8,107 nucleotides of DNA from the NCBI GenBank assembly GCA_937880805.1, contig CALGRR010000050.1:1-8107 (forward strand), read 5' to 3'. The number at the start of each line of letters is the position of its first letter. Position 1 is the first letter of the stretch. Below the pieces are notes generated by a model, which was not told where the DNA came from, did no database searches, and was given only the letters and a program-made list of their open reading frames with translations. The position numbers were made by a program, and so were the translations under genes. Shown piece after piece: positions 1-7,032 of this stretch. The stretch comes from an uncultured Clostridia bacterium. GTDB lineage: Bacteria > Bacillota > Clostridia > Oscillospirales > Acutalibacteraceae.

Positions 1-199
1 GACCGTCTGCAACTGCAATGCCCGAGCCGTTGGAAATTACGTTGTCACTGCCCTTGGTGTTTGAGCTTCTGCCGCCGACTCTCTTTGAGCCTTTCACCAT
101 CAGCACGTCATTTTCAAGTGAATCGCAGTAGAAAAATTCTTTCCACTGGTCTGCAAGTACACCGCCGAGTGCTCCTATGCCTGCTTTTATAAGTCCCAT
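1..199 (-). CDS. SPFH/Band 7 domain protein, YdjI-like (5' part only)
   Basis: This is the first 66 codons of a gene that continues beyond the left edge. The protein begins MGLIKAGIGALGGVLADQWK, then EFFYCDSL and, near residues 44-65, SSNTKGSDNVISNGSGIAVADG. This matches, from memory, the conserved N-terminus of the Firmicutes SPFH-domain proteins related to Bacillus YdjI (also annotated as virion core protein homologues), which usually end in a zinc ribbon. In that family an N-terminal glycine-rich amphipathic stretch precedes the SPFH domain, which associates with membranes and oligomerises; only the N-terminus is visible here. The ATG at 197-199 follows AAAGGAG with about 8 bases between, so the start is secure. 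A candidate promoter lies at 247-275. The gene is divergent from the flippase gene. The cellular role is inferred from the family and is poorly defined even there. Confidence 0.8.
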   Translation of the reverse strand, partial: MGLIKAGIGALGGVLADQWKEFFYCDSLENDVLMVKGSKRVGGRSSNTKGSDNVISNGSGIAVADG

Positions 200-246
200 A
201 ATCTATTTCTCCTTTATAACAATTTATTATAAACTATGCTGATTGT

Positions 247-275
247 ATTTTATCATATATCTGCCGTCTTTGCAA
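247..275 (-). promoter_or_regulatory. Candidate sigma-A promoter for the SPFH gene
   Basis: Read on the minus strand, TTGCAA (270-275) and TAAAAT (247-252) are separated by 17 bases, with the SPFH start codon about 48 bases further downstream. A TATAAT also occurs nearer the gene but has no good -35 partner. I see no equally convincing promoter for the divergent plus-strand flippase in the same gap. Confidence 0.5.
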
Positions 276-337
276 TAATATGTTTATAAACGAAAAATAA
301 ACATCATTTAACCAAATTATTAATACGGTGAAGAAAT

Positions 338-1774
338 ATGAATAATTCAAAACTTGCAAAGCACACGGCGGTAATGACCGCAGTTAACCTGATAATGCGT
401 TCCGCATCCGTCTTTTTCAATGCATATCTAACTTCAAAGGTCGGTTCTGCGGGAATGGGTCTTTTTCAGCTTGTTATGACGGTTTATTCGCTTGCGGTAA
501 CATTCTCGTGTGCAGGCATAAAGCTTGCGGCAACAAGAATTGTTGTTGAAAGCGAAGCAAGCCAAAAGAACGATGTTATAAAAACCGTGCGCAGATGTCT
601 GGTTTACGCACTTTTATGCGGCTGCGTAATCGGAGCTTTATTATACGGATTTTCTGATTTGATAAGCATTCTCTGGCTTTCGAGTGCAAAAACAGCCGCA
701 CCGTTGAGAATACTCTCTTTCAGTCTGCCTTTTGTTGCAATGTCGGCAGCACTCGGCGGATACTTCACCGCAAGAGAGCAGATTCCGCAATATTCCGCCG
801 TGCAAATGATTGAGCAAGGAATAAAAATACTGATTACCGTTTTTCTGCTCAACAGATTTTCGGCATTCGGAAAGCTTGAATACTCAATAGCGATTGTTAT
901 GGGAATGAGTGCCGCAGAAGTATTTTCATTTACTATGTCATTCACGTTAAAGAATTTAACCGCACCTGAAAAAACGATAAAAAACCCCGCAAAAATGCGT
1001 GAAATATTAAGAATTGCAATTCCCGATGCCTCGGGCACAAGTATGAGAAGCATTCTGCTCACCGTTGAGCATCTTCTCATTCCCAAAGGCTTTGAAAAAT
1101 CGGGCGAAGGAAGTGAGGCGGCACTTTCTGCCTACGGCAATATTCACGGTATGGCCCTGCCCGTGCTGCTCTATCCGTCTGCATTGATAAGCTCATTATC
1201 ATCGCTTATGGTGCCCGACCTTGCAAGAAAAAACGAACTGGGCGATAAAGACGGCATTAACCGCACGGTTGAAAAGAATCTGCTTCGCACCCTTGTTTTT
1301 TCTATAGGCTGTGCACTTGTTTTTGCGTTATTTGCCCCTGCCCTTTCGGATATTGTTTATAAATCAAACGAAGCGGTGATGTATATAAGAATACTCTCAC
1401 CGCTTGTTCCGATAATGTATATGGATACCGTTACCGACGGAATGCTCAAAGGGCTTGACCAGCAGATTTATTCAATGAGATATAACATCATTGATTCGGC
1501 ACTCTGCGTGGGTATGGTATATTTTCTGCTCCCCCGATACTCGGTCAAGGGATATATTTTTATTCTGTATGCCAGCGAAATAATAAACTTTTATTTAAGC
1601 TTTAACAGACTCATATCCGTTTGCGATATAACCTGCTTCAGAAAAATCAAAGCTTTTCGAGAACGCAAAGCAGATATTCCCAGACCCTCTTCACAGAGGA
1701 TATACTCATTCTCTCTGAAGGAGTATGAATATCAAAAAGATCGGGGCCGAGCGAAACGCAGTCAAGTCCGCTGA
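338..1774 (+). CDS. SpoVB/MurJ-like polysaccharide flippase (MOP superfamily)
   Basis: This is a polytopic membrane protein of 478 residues, the usual size for SpoVB-type members of the MOP (multidrug/oligosaccharidyl-lipid/polysaccharide) exporter superfamily. Such proteins move lipid-linked glycan or peptidoglycan precursors across the cytoplasmic membrane. Residues about 10-70 hold the typical opening, with NLIMRSASVFFNAYL and GSAGMGLFQLVMTVYSLAV, followed by AGIKLAATRIVVE. Further hydrophobic helices lie near 86-105, 120-140, 160-172, 183-203, 270-290, 317-340, 350-365, 385-398 and 404-422. The ATG at 338 follows GGTGAAG at 327-333. The last 42 or so residues (from about 437) are basic and hydrophilic, lie beyond the final helix, and are encoded entirely within the 3' end of the convergent pepD gene. 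Substrate and any sporulation role cannot be read from the sequence; a flippase for another envelope polymer is equally possible. Confidence 0.85.
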   Translation: MNNSKLAKHTAVMTAVNLIMRSASVFFNAYLTSKVGSAGMGLFQLVMTVYSLAVTFSCAGIKLAATRIVVESEASQKNDVIKTVRRCLVYALLCGCVIGALLYGFSDLISILWLSSAKTAAPLRILSFSLPFVAMSAALGGYFTAREQIPQYSAVQMIEQGIKILITVFLLNRFSAFGKLEYSIAIVMGMSAAEVFSFTMSFTLKNLTAPEKTIKNPAKMREILRIAIPDASGTSMRSILLTVEHLLIPKGFEKSGEGSEAALSAYGNIHGMALPVLLYPSALISSLSSLMVPDLARKNELGDKDGINRTVEKNLLRTLVFSIGCALVFALFAPALSDIVYKSNEAVMYIRILSPLVPIMYMDTVTDGMLKGLDQQIYSMRYNIIDSALCVGMVYFLLPRYSVKGYIFILYASEIINFYLSFNRLISVCDITCFRKIKAFRERKADIPRPSSQRIYSFSLKEYEYQKDRGRAKRSQVR

Positions 1775-3092
1775 TTTTTCCGCAGAAAAGCCCGCATTCA
1801 AGACCTGCGTGAATGGCGGTAACAAGCATATCCTTGCCGTAAACATTCTTATAAACCTCTGCCATAATCTGCTGAAGAGGCGAATCCTTTTTGAATGCCC
1901 AGCCGGGATATATACCCGAGATTCTGCTCGTTGCACCGTGCTTTTTCGCAATATCAACAAGCTTTCCAAGAAGCTTTTCTTTATCGTTATCCTTACTGCT
2001 TCTGACCGAATAACCGAAATGAACAGAGCTTTCTGCCGTTCTCAAAGTTCCGAGATTGAGCGAGGTTTCAACAAGACCCTCGATTTCATCGCTCATTGCC
2101 ATAACACCGTAAGGCAGCTCATTCAGAAGAGTAATAATATTCTGTGTTGTTTCTTTATTGATTGCAGCGAGTTCGGAATTCATTGAATCAGCTTTAACAA
2201 ACAAATCGGGGTCGGTTGACGAAAACTCCGCTTTGAATTCCGATCCAATTTCATTTATTGCCGATTTTATTTCATCAGAATTGCCGTCAGTTGAAATAAC
2301 CGCAATGTTTTCTCTTGTTATTGCATTATCCTTTGTGCCGCCGTTGATTGAAATGAGCGAAAACTCAAAGCTTTCGGAAAGCTTTGAAAGCAATCTGCCC
2401 ATCAGCACGCTTGCATTGGCATAGCCAACGTGAATTTCGGCACCCGAATGCCCGCCGTGAAGCCCGCCAACGGTTATTTCAATGCAGTTTCCTGCATTGT
2501 TTTCTCTGGCAAACGGCGATTCAATATCAATTCTTGCTCCGCCCGCACAGCTTACCCAGAGCACGCCTTCGTTTTCGGAATCAATGTTTATCATTCTTTT
2601 GCCACCGAGAATTGAAGTGTCAAGAGCCTCTGCACCGAACATACCCGTTTCTTCATCAACGGTGAAAACAACCTCAACGGGCGGATGTGAATACTCGTTG
2701 CTGTCAAGAAGTGCAAGGCACATTGCAACGGCTATGCCGTCATCACCGCCGAGAGTTGTTCCCTGAGCATAAACAAAATCACCGTCAACCGCAAGAGAAA
2801 GACCGTCATTATCAAAATCGATGTTACAGCCGTTTTCTTTTTCGCACACCATATCAAGATGCCCCTGCAGAATAACGGGCTCTTCATTCTCTCTGCCCGC
2901 AGAGCCGTTTTTGAAAATCACAACATTTCCGATTTCGTCACGGTGATAACGAAGACCTTTTTCTTTAGCAAAGCTTTCACAGTAATCGCTTATTTTCTCG
3001 GTTTTTCCCGAACCTCGGGGAATTGATGAAATAATTTCAAAATATTCAAAAACCTTTTTGGGTTCAAGATTGCTTAAAATACCGTTTTTCAA
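1647..3092 (-). CDS. pepD: Xaa-His dipeptidase (aminoacyl-histidine dipeptidase), M20C family
   Basis: This is a cytoplasmic zinc peptidase that splits dipeptides such as Xaa-His, and it matches the length of E. coli PepD (about 485 residues). With the TTG start it has 481 residues and begins with the family signature NGILSNLEPKKVFEYFE. Metal and catalytic motifs sit where expected: GHLDMV (His78, Asp80), GGDDGIA (Asp117, Asp118), DEETGMFG (Glu147, Glu148), NIDSE (Asp171), AIHAGLECG (His428) and DIHTPSERMS (His456). A longer frame opens at a GTG at 3123-3125, but that codon lies inside the -10 box, upstream of the likely transcript start. The TTG at 3090-3092 has an excellent AGGTGAT ribosome site and gives the normal family N-terminus. 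The last 42 codons, including the His456 motif, overlap the convergent flippase gene. It is probably monocistronic. The identification is firm; exact dipeptide preference is inferred. Confidence 0.93.
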   Translation of the reverse strand: MKNGILSNLEPKKVFEYFEIISSIPRGSGKTEKISDYCESFAKEKGLRYHRDEIGNVVIFKNGSAGRENEEPVILQGHLDMVCEKENGCNIDFDNDGLSLAVDGDFVYAQGTTLGGDDGIAVAMCLALLDSNEYSHPPVEVVFTVDEETGMFGAEALDTSILGGKRMINIDSENEGVLWVSCAGGARIDIESPFARENNAGNCIEITVGGLHGGHSGAEIHVGYANASVLMGRLLSKLSESFEFSLISINGGTKDNAITRENIAVISTDGNSDEIKSAINEIGSEFKAEFSSTDPDLFVKADSMNSELAAINKETTQNIITLLNELPYGVMAMSDEIEGLVETSLNLGTLRTAESSVHFGYSVRSSKDNDKEKLLGKLVDIAKKHGATSRISGIYPGWAFKKDSPLQQIMAEVYKNVYGKDMLVTAIHAGLECGLFCGKISGLDCVSLGPDLFDIHTPSERMSISSVKRVWEYLLCVLEKL

Positions 3093-3095
3093 AAT

Positions 3096-3102
3096 ATCAC
3101 CT
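3096..3102 (-). promoter_or_regulatory. Ribosome binding site deciding the pepD TTG start
   Basis: On the minus strand AGGTGAT pairs with the 3' end of 16S rRNA. Its AGG lies 7 bases before TTG (3092-3090). No comparable site precedes the upstream GTG at 3125, which supports the rarer TTG start. Confidence 0.75.
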
Positions 3103-3123
3103 GCAATAATTAATAATGTAAAC

Positions 3124-3152
3124 ACTATAACATATTATTTGCTTCTTTTCAA
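3124..3152 (-). promoter_or_regulatory. Sigma-A promoter of pepD
   Basis: Minus-strand TTGAAA (3147-3152) and TATAGT (3124-3129) are separated by exactly 17 bases. Transcription would begin near 3117, giving a leader of about 25 bases before the TTG start and placing the in-frame GTG at 3125 within the promoter rather than the transcript. Confidence 0.75.
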
Positions 3153-3164
3153 CAAGCAATCCGC

Positions 3165-3186
3165 GGAACGCTGAGGACAGCGTTCC
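3165..3186. repeat. Perfect 9-bp palindrome with AGGA loop
   Basis: GGAACGCTG (3165-3173) and CAGCGTTCC (3178-3186) are perfect inverted arms around a four-base AGGA loop. The element is more GC-rich than the surrounding intergenic DNA. It sits between the terminator of the HAAS operon and the pepD promoter and has no T-run, so it is not a classical terminator. It may be a copy of a dispersed hairpin repeat of the kind found between genes in Clostridia; one copy cannot prove that. Confidence 0.6.
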
Positions 3187-3193
3187 CTGAATT

Positions 3194-3228
3194 ATTATAA
3201 AAAAGGGTCGGAATCAACCGACCCTTTT
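3194..3228 (-). terminator. Rho-independent terminator of the padR-HAAS operon
   Basis: AAAAGGGTCGG (3201-3211) pairs perfectly with CCGACCCTTTT (3218-3228) around a six-base loop. On the minus strand the stem runs straight into a T-rich tail (TTTTTTATAAT), just after the stop codon of the HAAS-domain gene at 3230. The plus-strand tail is shorter, so the element mainly serves minus-strand transcription. Confidence 0.9.
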
Positions 3229-3229
3229 G

Positions 3230-5086
3230 CTATTGATATATATACTCCCCGTTTTCATCAAATATTTCTGTTGGTTCAAGGCTTTGAGGGCTGTTATCGG
3301 CATAAACATCAGAGGTTTCGTCATAGTGCTCTTCGGTTTGCTCCTCCTTTTCCACCCAGGGAATGCGATACCATCTTGAAAGGATATAATCATCATATCC
3401 GAGTGTATCATAATTATGTGCCGTTTCTTCAAAGCACATCAGTTCCTTTGCCGTTCTTTTCGGAAGAGTAACAGGAACTGTTCGGTGAATAAGCTTTTCA
3501 AGCTTAACCGTGCTCATTGGTTCATATTGCAGAACATTATATGAGGTTGCAAAAATAACTTCAATCCCCTCTTTTGCTTCATATTCAAAGCCTGCAATTC
3601 CTCTGAACGGAAAAACATCCTCACCTTCATAGCTTCGGTCATAAATTTTCAGCGGTTCATTCTTATAAAGCTTTCCGTTTTCTTCAGAGAGAATAAGAAG
3701 AAAATCATTGTTGTATTTCCAATCCTCGGTATCATAGTCATAATCGGGAACATAGTTTGTGAGAGCATTGTTATAATTATTTGAAAGAAAGCTTATTCCG
3801 TCAACATAATATCCGATTCCTCTGCTGTCGTCAGATTCTGTGAGAGTGTATCGCTTCAACACTCTTGCATACATTCTGTCGCCTCTTTTTATTCTGACGA
3901 TATAATTTTCACAAACATATCTGTATTCCCTATCATTATATGTTCTGTAGCCGTATTCTTTATTCGGGTCATCAACGGTAATCAGTTCAGATTCTGTCAG
4001 TTCATTTGCATTAACTGTTCCTCTGAAATTAGCAATTTCACTTTTCGGAAGCTTTGCAACAAGGTCAGCGGGAATGCCGTATGACTTCAGATTATCGCAG
4101 ATTTCGTTGTATTCTTCATCGCTCATTACAAAATCTTCAATGCTGTATGGGGTTATTTCAGCCTTCTGATATGAATAAGCAAAATCACCCGCAACAATCA
4201 TAAGAATATTAAGTGCAATAATTCCGAATGCAAACAAAATCTTTTTTGCCGATGAATCCTCAACCTTGTATTCGTGGTCGGATGCATATAAAAGCTTATT
4301 GACACGCCAAAAAAGCTGAAAAACAAGAACTATGCTCGCAATTGCAAAAGCAAATATCGGGAATATCAGCCACCCCGCATTGTCAAGGGTAAAATTATAG
4401 GTTGTTTTTTCTCCGCCTGTCATCGCAAGCGACAGAACGCCTCCTAAAGCCGCAGGCACACATTGAAAGAAAGTGCAAGCCGAATAACGCAAAGGCTTCG
4501 GCGACATCTCTTCATAGGGCTTTGTGAGAATCTTCAGGCCTCTGAAAAGCAGGAACCACGATATAACATTGAGCAGAATCTGCAACGAACCGATAACTAT
4601 ATTAAGTTCTTCAATATCGCCGAAAATCGGGTCAACGGCAAGACTCAGTGCAGAAATCAGTTTCTCGCTCAGCCTCAAATAAAACGCTGCCTTCAGATTC
4701 TTATCCGACGTTCTGAAGCAGAACAAACCGGTCAGGAAAATAATTGAGCCGATTGCCGTCGTTATCTGCTGCATACCTTCAAAAAGATTGATATGTATGC
4801 TCATAAAAGCAAAACCGACAAGAAGAAGTGTCATAGCCTTCTTCACACTCAATGCAGGGAAATACGAATGAACCTTTGAAAGATTTCCTTTTAAAACATA
4901 TCTGTTTCCCAACGCATCAATCGCACTTTCCGCCGCCTGCTCTTCATCCATACCCGTTGCAAGATTTATTTCAAACTTTGTCATCAGGTGGTCATAAAGC
5001 TCATCTTTTACATTTTCACGCTCTTTTTTTGACATTATTCCCGAGCATAAATATTCAAGGATTTCATCAAAACGGTTTTCATTCAT
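3230..5086 (-). CDS. HAAS-domain polytopic membrane protein, PadR partner
   Basis: This protein has 618 residues. Residues about 1-70 form a helical HAAS/permease-prefix domain: ILEYLCSGIM, then DELYDHLMTKFE, GMDEEQAAESAIDALGN. This cytoplasmic module is typically encoded beside PadR regulators in Firmicutes and is thought to act in signalling or in coupling to membrane partners. Six or seven hydrophobic segments follow, near 82-100, 106-124, 137-152 (weak), 160-183, 205-224, 237-260 and 281-304. The remaining 314 or so residues form a soluble, acidic domain unusually rich in tyrosine (34 in the last 318), which I do not recognise. It contains no ABC-transporter or adhesin motif that I can see. 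The ATG at 5084-5086 has a strong GGGGGTGATT site and lies 21 bases after the padR stop codon, so the two genes form an operon under the padR promoter. Function is unknown beyond a likely envelope-related role. Confidence 0.85.
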   Translation of the reverse strand: MNENRFDEILEYLCSGIMSKKERENVKDELYDHLMTKFEINLATGMDEEQAAESAIDALGNRYVLKGNLSKVHSYFPALSVKKAMTLLLVGFAFMSIHINLFEGMQQITTAIGSIIFLTGLFCFRTSDKNLKAAFYLRLSEKLISALSLAVDPIFGDIEELNIVIGSLQILLNVISWFLLFRGLKILTKPYEEMSPKPLRYSACTFFQCVPAALGGVLSLAMTGGEKTTYNFTLDNAGWLIFPIFAFAIASIVLVFQLFWRVNKLLYASDHEYKVEDSSAKKILFAFGIIALNILMIVAGDFAYSYQKAEITPYSIEDFVMSDEEYNEICDNLKSYGIPADLVAKLPKSEIANFRGTVNANELTESELITVDDPNKEYGYRTYNDREYRYVCENYIVRIKRGDRMYARVLKRYTLTESDDSRGIGYYVDGISFLSNNYNNALTNYVPDYDYDTEDWKYNNDFLLILSEENGKLYKNEPLKIYDRSYEGEDVFPFRGIAGFEYEAKEGIEVIFATSYNVLQYEPMSTVKLEKLIHRTVPVTLPKRTAKELMCFEETAHNYDTLGYDDYILSRWYRIPWVEKEEQTEEHYDETSDVYADNSPQSLEPTEIFDENGEYIYQ

Positions 5087-5107
5087 ATTTAATCACCCCC
5101 GTTCATC

Positions 5108-5443
5108 TTAAGCAAATTTTGCACCCCCGAGAACCTTCTTCACCGCACCCGAGAACACGTTCCATTCCTGCTCTCTGCCTGCAAGCTCTTTAAGTCCTTT
5201 TTCGGTTATTTTATAATATTTGCGTTTTCTGCCCTCAGCCTCGCACCAATAAGCTTCAAGGCTTCCGTCTGCTTCAAGTGAATGAAGAATAGGATAAAGA
5301 GTTCCCTCATTAAGAGAAAAAACTTCCTCACTTGCGTTTTCAATAGTTTTTATTATTTCATAGCCATACATATCACGCCTTGAAATAACGCTCAAAACAA
5401 GCAATGCCGTGCTTCCCTTTGCCAATTCTTTATTGATTTTCAT
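5108..5443 (-). CDS. PadR-family transcriptional regulator
   Basis: This small winged-helix repressor has 111 residues, the normal size for the short PadR subfamily with a single C-terminal dimerisation helix. Signature motifs are MYGYEI (25-30), EGTLYPILHSLE (46-57) and the wing GRKRKYYKIT (71-80), followed by EKGLKEL. The frame is open further upstream, to 5521, but the ATG at 5441-5443 has a GGGAGG ribosome site and gives the conserved MKINKELAKGS start. The longer reading would extend through the promoter. PadR proteins of this type usually repress their own operon, here padR plus the downstream HAAS-domain gene, and respond to small molecules or envelope stress. The inducer cannot be read from sequence. 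Inverted half-sites overlap the promoter region, consistent with autoregulation. Confidence 0.93.
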   Translation of the reverse strand: MKINKELAKGSTALLVLSVISRRDMYGYEIIKTIENASEEVFSLNEGTLYPILHSLEADGSLEAYWCEAEGRKRKYYKITEKGLKELAGREQEWNVFSGAVKKVLGGAKFA

Positions 5444-5456
5444 ATATAATCCTCCC

Positions 5457-5492
5457 ATACATAGATTTGCGATACATCGGTTATCTATGTAT
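5457..5492. promoter_or_regulatory. Candidate PadR operator with three half-sites
   Basis: ATACAT occurs at 5457-5462 and 5472-5477, and its inverse ATGTAT at 5487-5492. The three start exactly 15 bases apart. The inner pair forms a 21-bp inverted repeat with a 9-base spacer. The outer pair extends to a perfect 8-bp repeat, ATACATAG and CTATGTAT. The block lies between the padR -10 box and its ribosome site, where a bound repressor would block transcription. PadR operators are known to use ATGT/ACAT half-sites; the assignment to this regulator is inferred. Confidence 0.6.
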
Positions 5493-5521
5493 ACTGTAGC
5501 ATATATGAACACATTTGTCAA
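5493..5521 (-). promoter_or_regulatory. Sigma-A promoter of the padR-HAAS operon
   Basis: Minus-strand TTGACA (5516-5521) is a perfect -35 box, 17 bases from TACAGT (5493-5498). The transcript would start near 5486, inside the candidate operator, about 40 bases before the padR start codon. Confidence 0.8.
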
Positions 5522-5524
5522 TAC

Positions 5525-5558
5525 AAAATAAAAAGCCCCTCGGAAAAACCGAAGGGCT
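5525..5558 (-). terminator. Rho-independent terminator of glnA
   Basis: The arms at 5534-5543 and 5549-5558 (AGCCC and GGGCT, TCGG and CCGA, with one mismatch) enclose an A5 loop. On the minus strand the hairpin is followed by TTTTATTTT. It begins 13 bases after the glnA stop codon and ends only a few bases before the padR -35 box, insulating padR from glnA transcription. Confidence 0.88.
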
Positions 5559-5571
5559 GTGAATATGAATA

Positions 5572-6996
5572 TTAAAGATTATAATACTTATCAAATTCTG
5601 CGGGATGAGGAATTGCCGAAAGCTGACGGCACTCTTCTCTTTTTGCCTTGATAAAGTTGTTGAGAAGCTCTTTGGGGAATACGCCGCCTGCAGTGAGGAA
5701 TTCGTTATCTGCCTCAAGAGCATCAAGTGCTTCTTCAAGAGATGCGGGAAGATGCTGAAGCTTTGCCTTTTCTTCATCGCTGAGATGATAAAGGTTAACA
5801 TCATAGGGACCCCAGCCGTTTGCGTGGGGATCAATCTTATTCTTAACACCGTCAAGACCTGCCATAAGAATAGCTGCATAGCAGAAATAGGGGTTGCAGG
5901 TTGCGTCGGGGTTACGAAGCTCAAATCTGCGTTTATCGGGGCTCTTTGCGTATGCGGGAATACGGATAACCGCACTTCTGTTTGAGGTTGCATAGCCAAC
6001 GGTTACGGGAGCCTCGAAGCCGGGAATAAGACGCTTGAAGGAGTTGGTGCTGGGATTTGTGATAGCACAAAGTGCACCGATATGCTTGAGCAGACCGCCC
6101 ATAAAATAATGAGCTTTTTCGCTCAGACGTGCATAACCGTTATCATCCGAGAAAACGGGCTCGCCGTCTTTGAAAAGAATCATATGAACGTGCATACCGC
6201 TGCCTGCTTCGCCATAGATGGGCTTGGGCATAAAGGTTGCTGTTTTACCGTGCTTGAGAGCTGTGTTGTGAATGATATATTTAATCCACATTGTGGCATC
6301 TGCCATATGAACAACTTCGCCGAGCTGGGGTTCGATTTCAAACTGACCTGAAGCAGCAACCTCGGGATGATGATAGTTAATTTCAATACCCGCATCCTTC
6401 ATATGCATACACATTTCGCTGCGGCATTCATATGATACATCAAAGGGCTTTGCAATGTGATAGTTCTTCTGCTTTGCAACAACAACGCCATGACCCTCGT
6501 TATTTGAATTCCAATAGGACTGAACGGCATCTACGGAAGCACCGATGTTTTTGCCTTCAACATTCCATCTTACATCGTCGAAAAGATAGAATTCAAATTC
6601 AGGAAGAATCTTCATTTCATCGGCAACGCCGCTGTTTTTCATATATTCAACAGCTGCCTTGATGATGTTACGGGGATACTGTGCAAGAGGTCTGTTTTCG
6701 GGTGTATCAATAATCATTGCATTACCCGTCATTGATAAGGTTGCGATTTCGCAGAAGGGGTCAATAACAGCTGTGTCGGGGTCGGGAATAAAGACCATAT
6801 CGCTCTTCTCAACAACTGCATAACCGTAGTTTGAAGCATCAAAGCCGATACCGCTTTTCATTGTATCCTCTGAAAAGTTTTCAGCGGGAATGGTTACGTG
6901 ACGGTACTGACCGTTGATATCAACCATTTTAAAGTCAACCATCTTGATATTATTCTCTTTGATAAGATTTAAAATATCCTGAATACTCTTTGCCAT
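5572..6996 (-). CDS. glnA: Glutamine synthetase, type I (beta-like)
   Basis: This cytoplasmic enzyme joins ammonia to glutamate using ATP and is the key step of ammonium assimilation; type I enzymes are dodecamers. The product has 474 residues, close to the 469 of E. coli GlnA. Motifs in order are GFDASNYG (about 51-58, the Asp50 loop), PEFEFYLFD (132-140, metal-binding Glu133 and Glu135), RSEMC, GQFEIE (217-222), KTATFMPKP, GSGMHVHM (265-272, His269), NPSTNSFKRL to GFEAP (Glu328 flap), NRSAVIRIP and RRFELRNPD. The extra segment near 141-185 and NLYHLSDEE (401-409) align with the beta-type insertion and adenylylation loop, with Tyr403 matching E. coli Tyr397. The ATG at 6994-6996 follows AAGGAG by 8 bases. 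An in-frame GTG at 7005 overlaps that site and is rejected. Promoter and terminator flank the gene, so it is monocistronic. No regulatory gene such as glnR or glnB lies in the window. Confidence 0.97.
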   Translation of the reverse strand: MAKSIQDILNLIKENNIKMVDFKMVDINGQYRHVTIPAENFSEDTMKSGIGFDASNYGYAVVEKSDMVFIPDPDTAVIDPFCEIATLSMTGNAMIIDTPENRPLAQYPRNIIKAAVEYMKNSGVADEMKILPEFEFYLFDDVRWNVEGKNIGASVDAVQSYWNSNNEGHGVVVAKQKNYHIAKPFDVSYECRSEMCMHMKDAGIEINYHHPEVAASGQFEIEPQLGEVVHMADATMWIKYIIHNTALKHGKTATFMPKPIYGEAGSGMHVHMILFKDGEPVFSDDNGYARLSEKAHYFMGGLLKHIGALCAITNPSTNSFKRLIPGFEAPVTVGYATSNRSAVIRIPAYAKSPDKRRFELRNPDATCNPYFCYAAILMAGLDGVKNKIDPHANGWGPYDVNLYHLSDEEKAKLQHLPASLEEALDALEADNEFLTAGGVFPKELLNNFIKAKREECRQLSAIPHPAEFDKYYNL

Positions 6997-7032
6997 TGGA
7001 ATCACTCCTTAAACAAATTTATTAACAGAAAA

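Noticed and set aside
604..1086. Minus-strand open frame of 160 codons inside the flippase gene
   Set aside because: It lies antisense to a well-supported membrane protein, has no ribosome site or recognisable domain, and its composition is a mirror of the gene on the other strand.
2158..2875. Several plus-strand frames opposite pepD
   Set aside because: They are overlapping antisense shadows of a strongly conserved peptidase and lack start signals.
5444..5521. N-terminal extension of padR by 26 codons
   Set aside because: It would place the start at the -35 box; the ATG at 5443 has a GGGAGG site and the family N-terminus.
5481..5999. Minus-strand frame of 172 codons overlapping the 3' end of glnA
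   Set aside because: It is out of frame with the conserved glnA coding sequence and runs through the glnA terminator and padR promoter.
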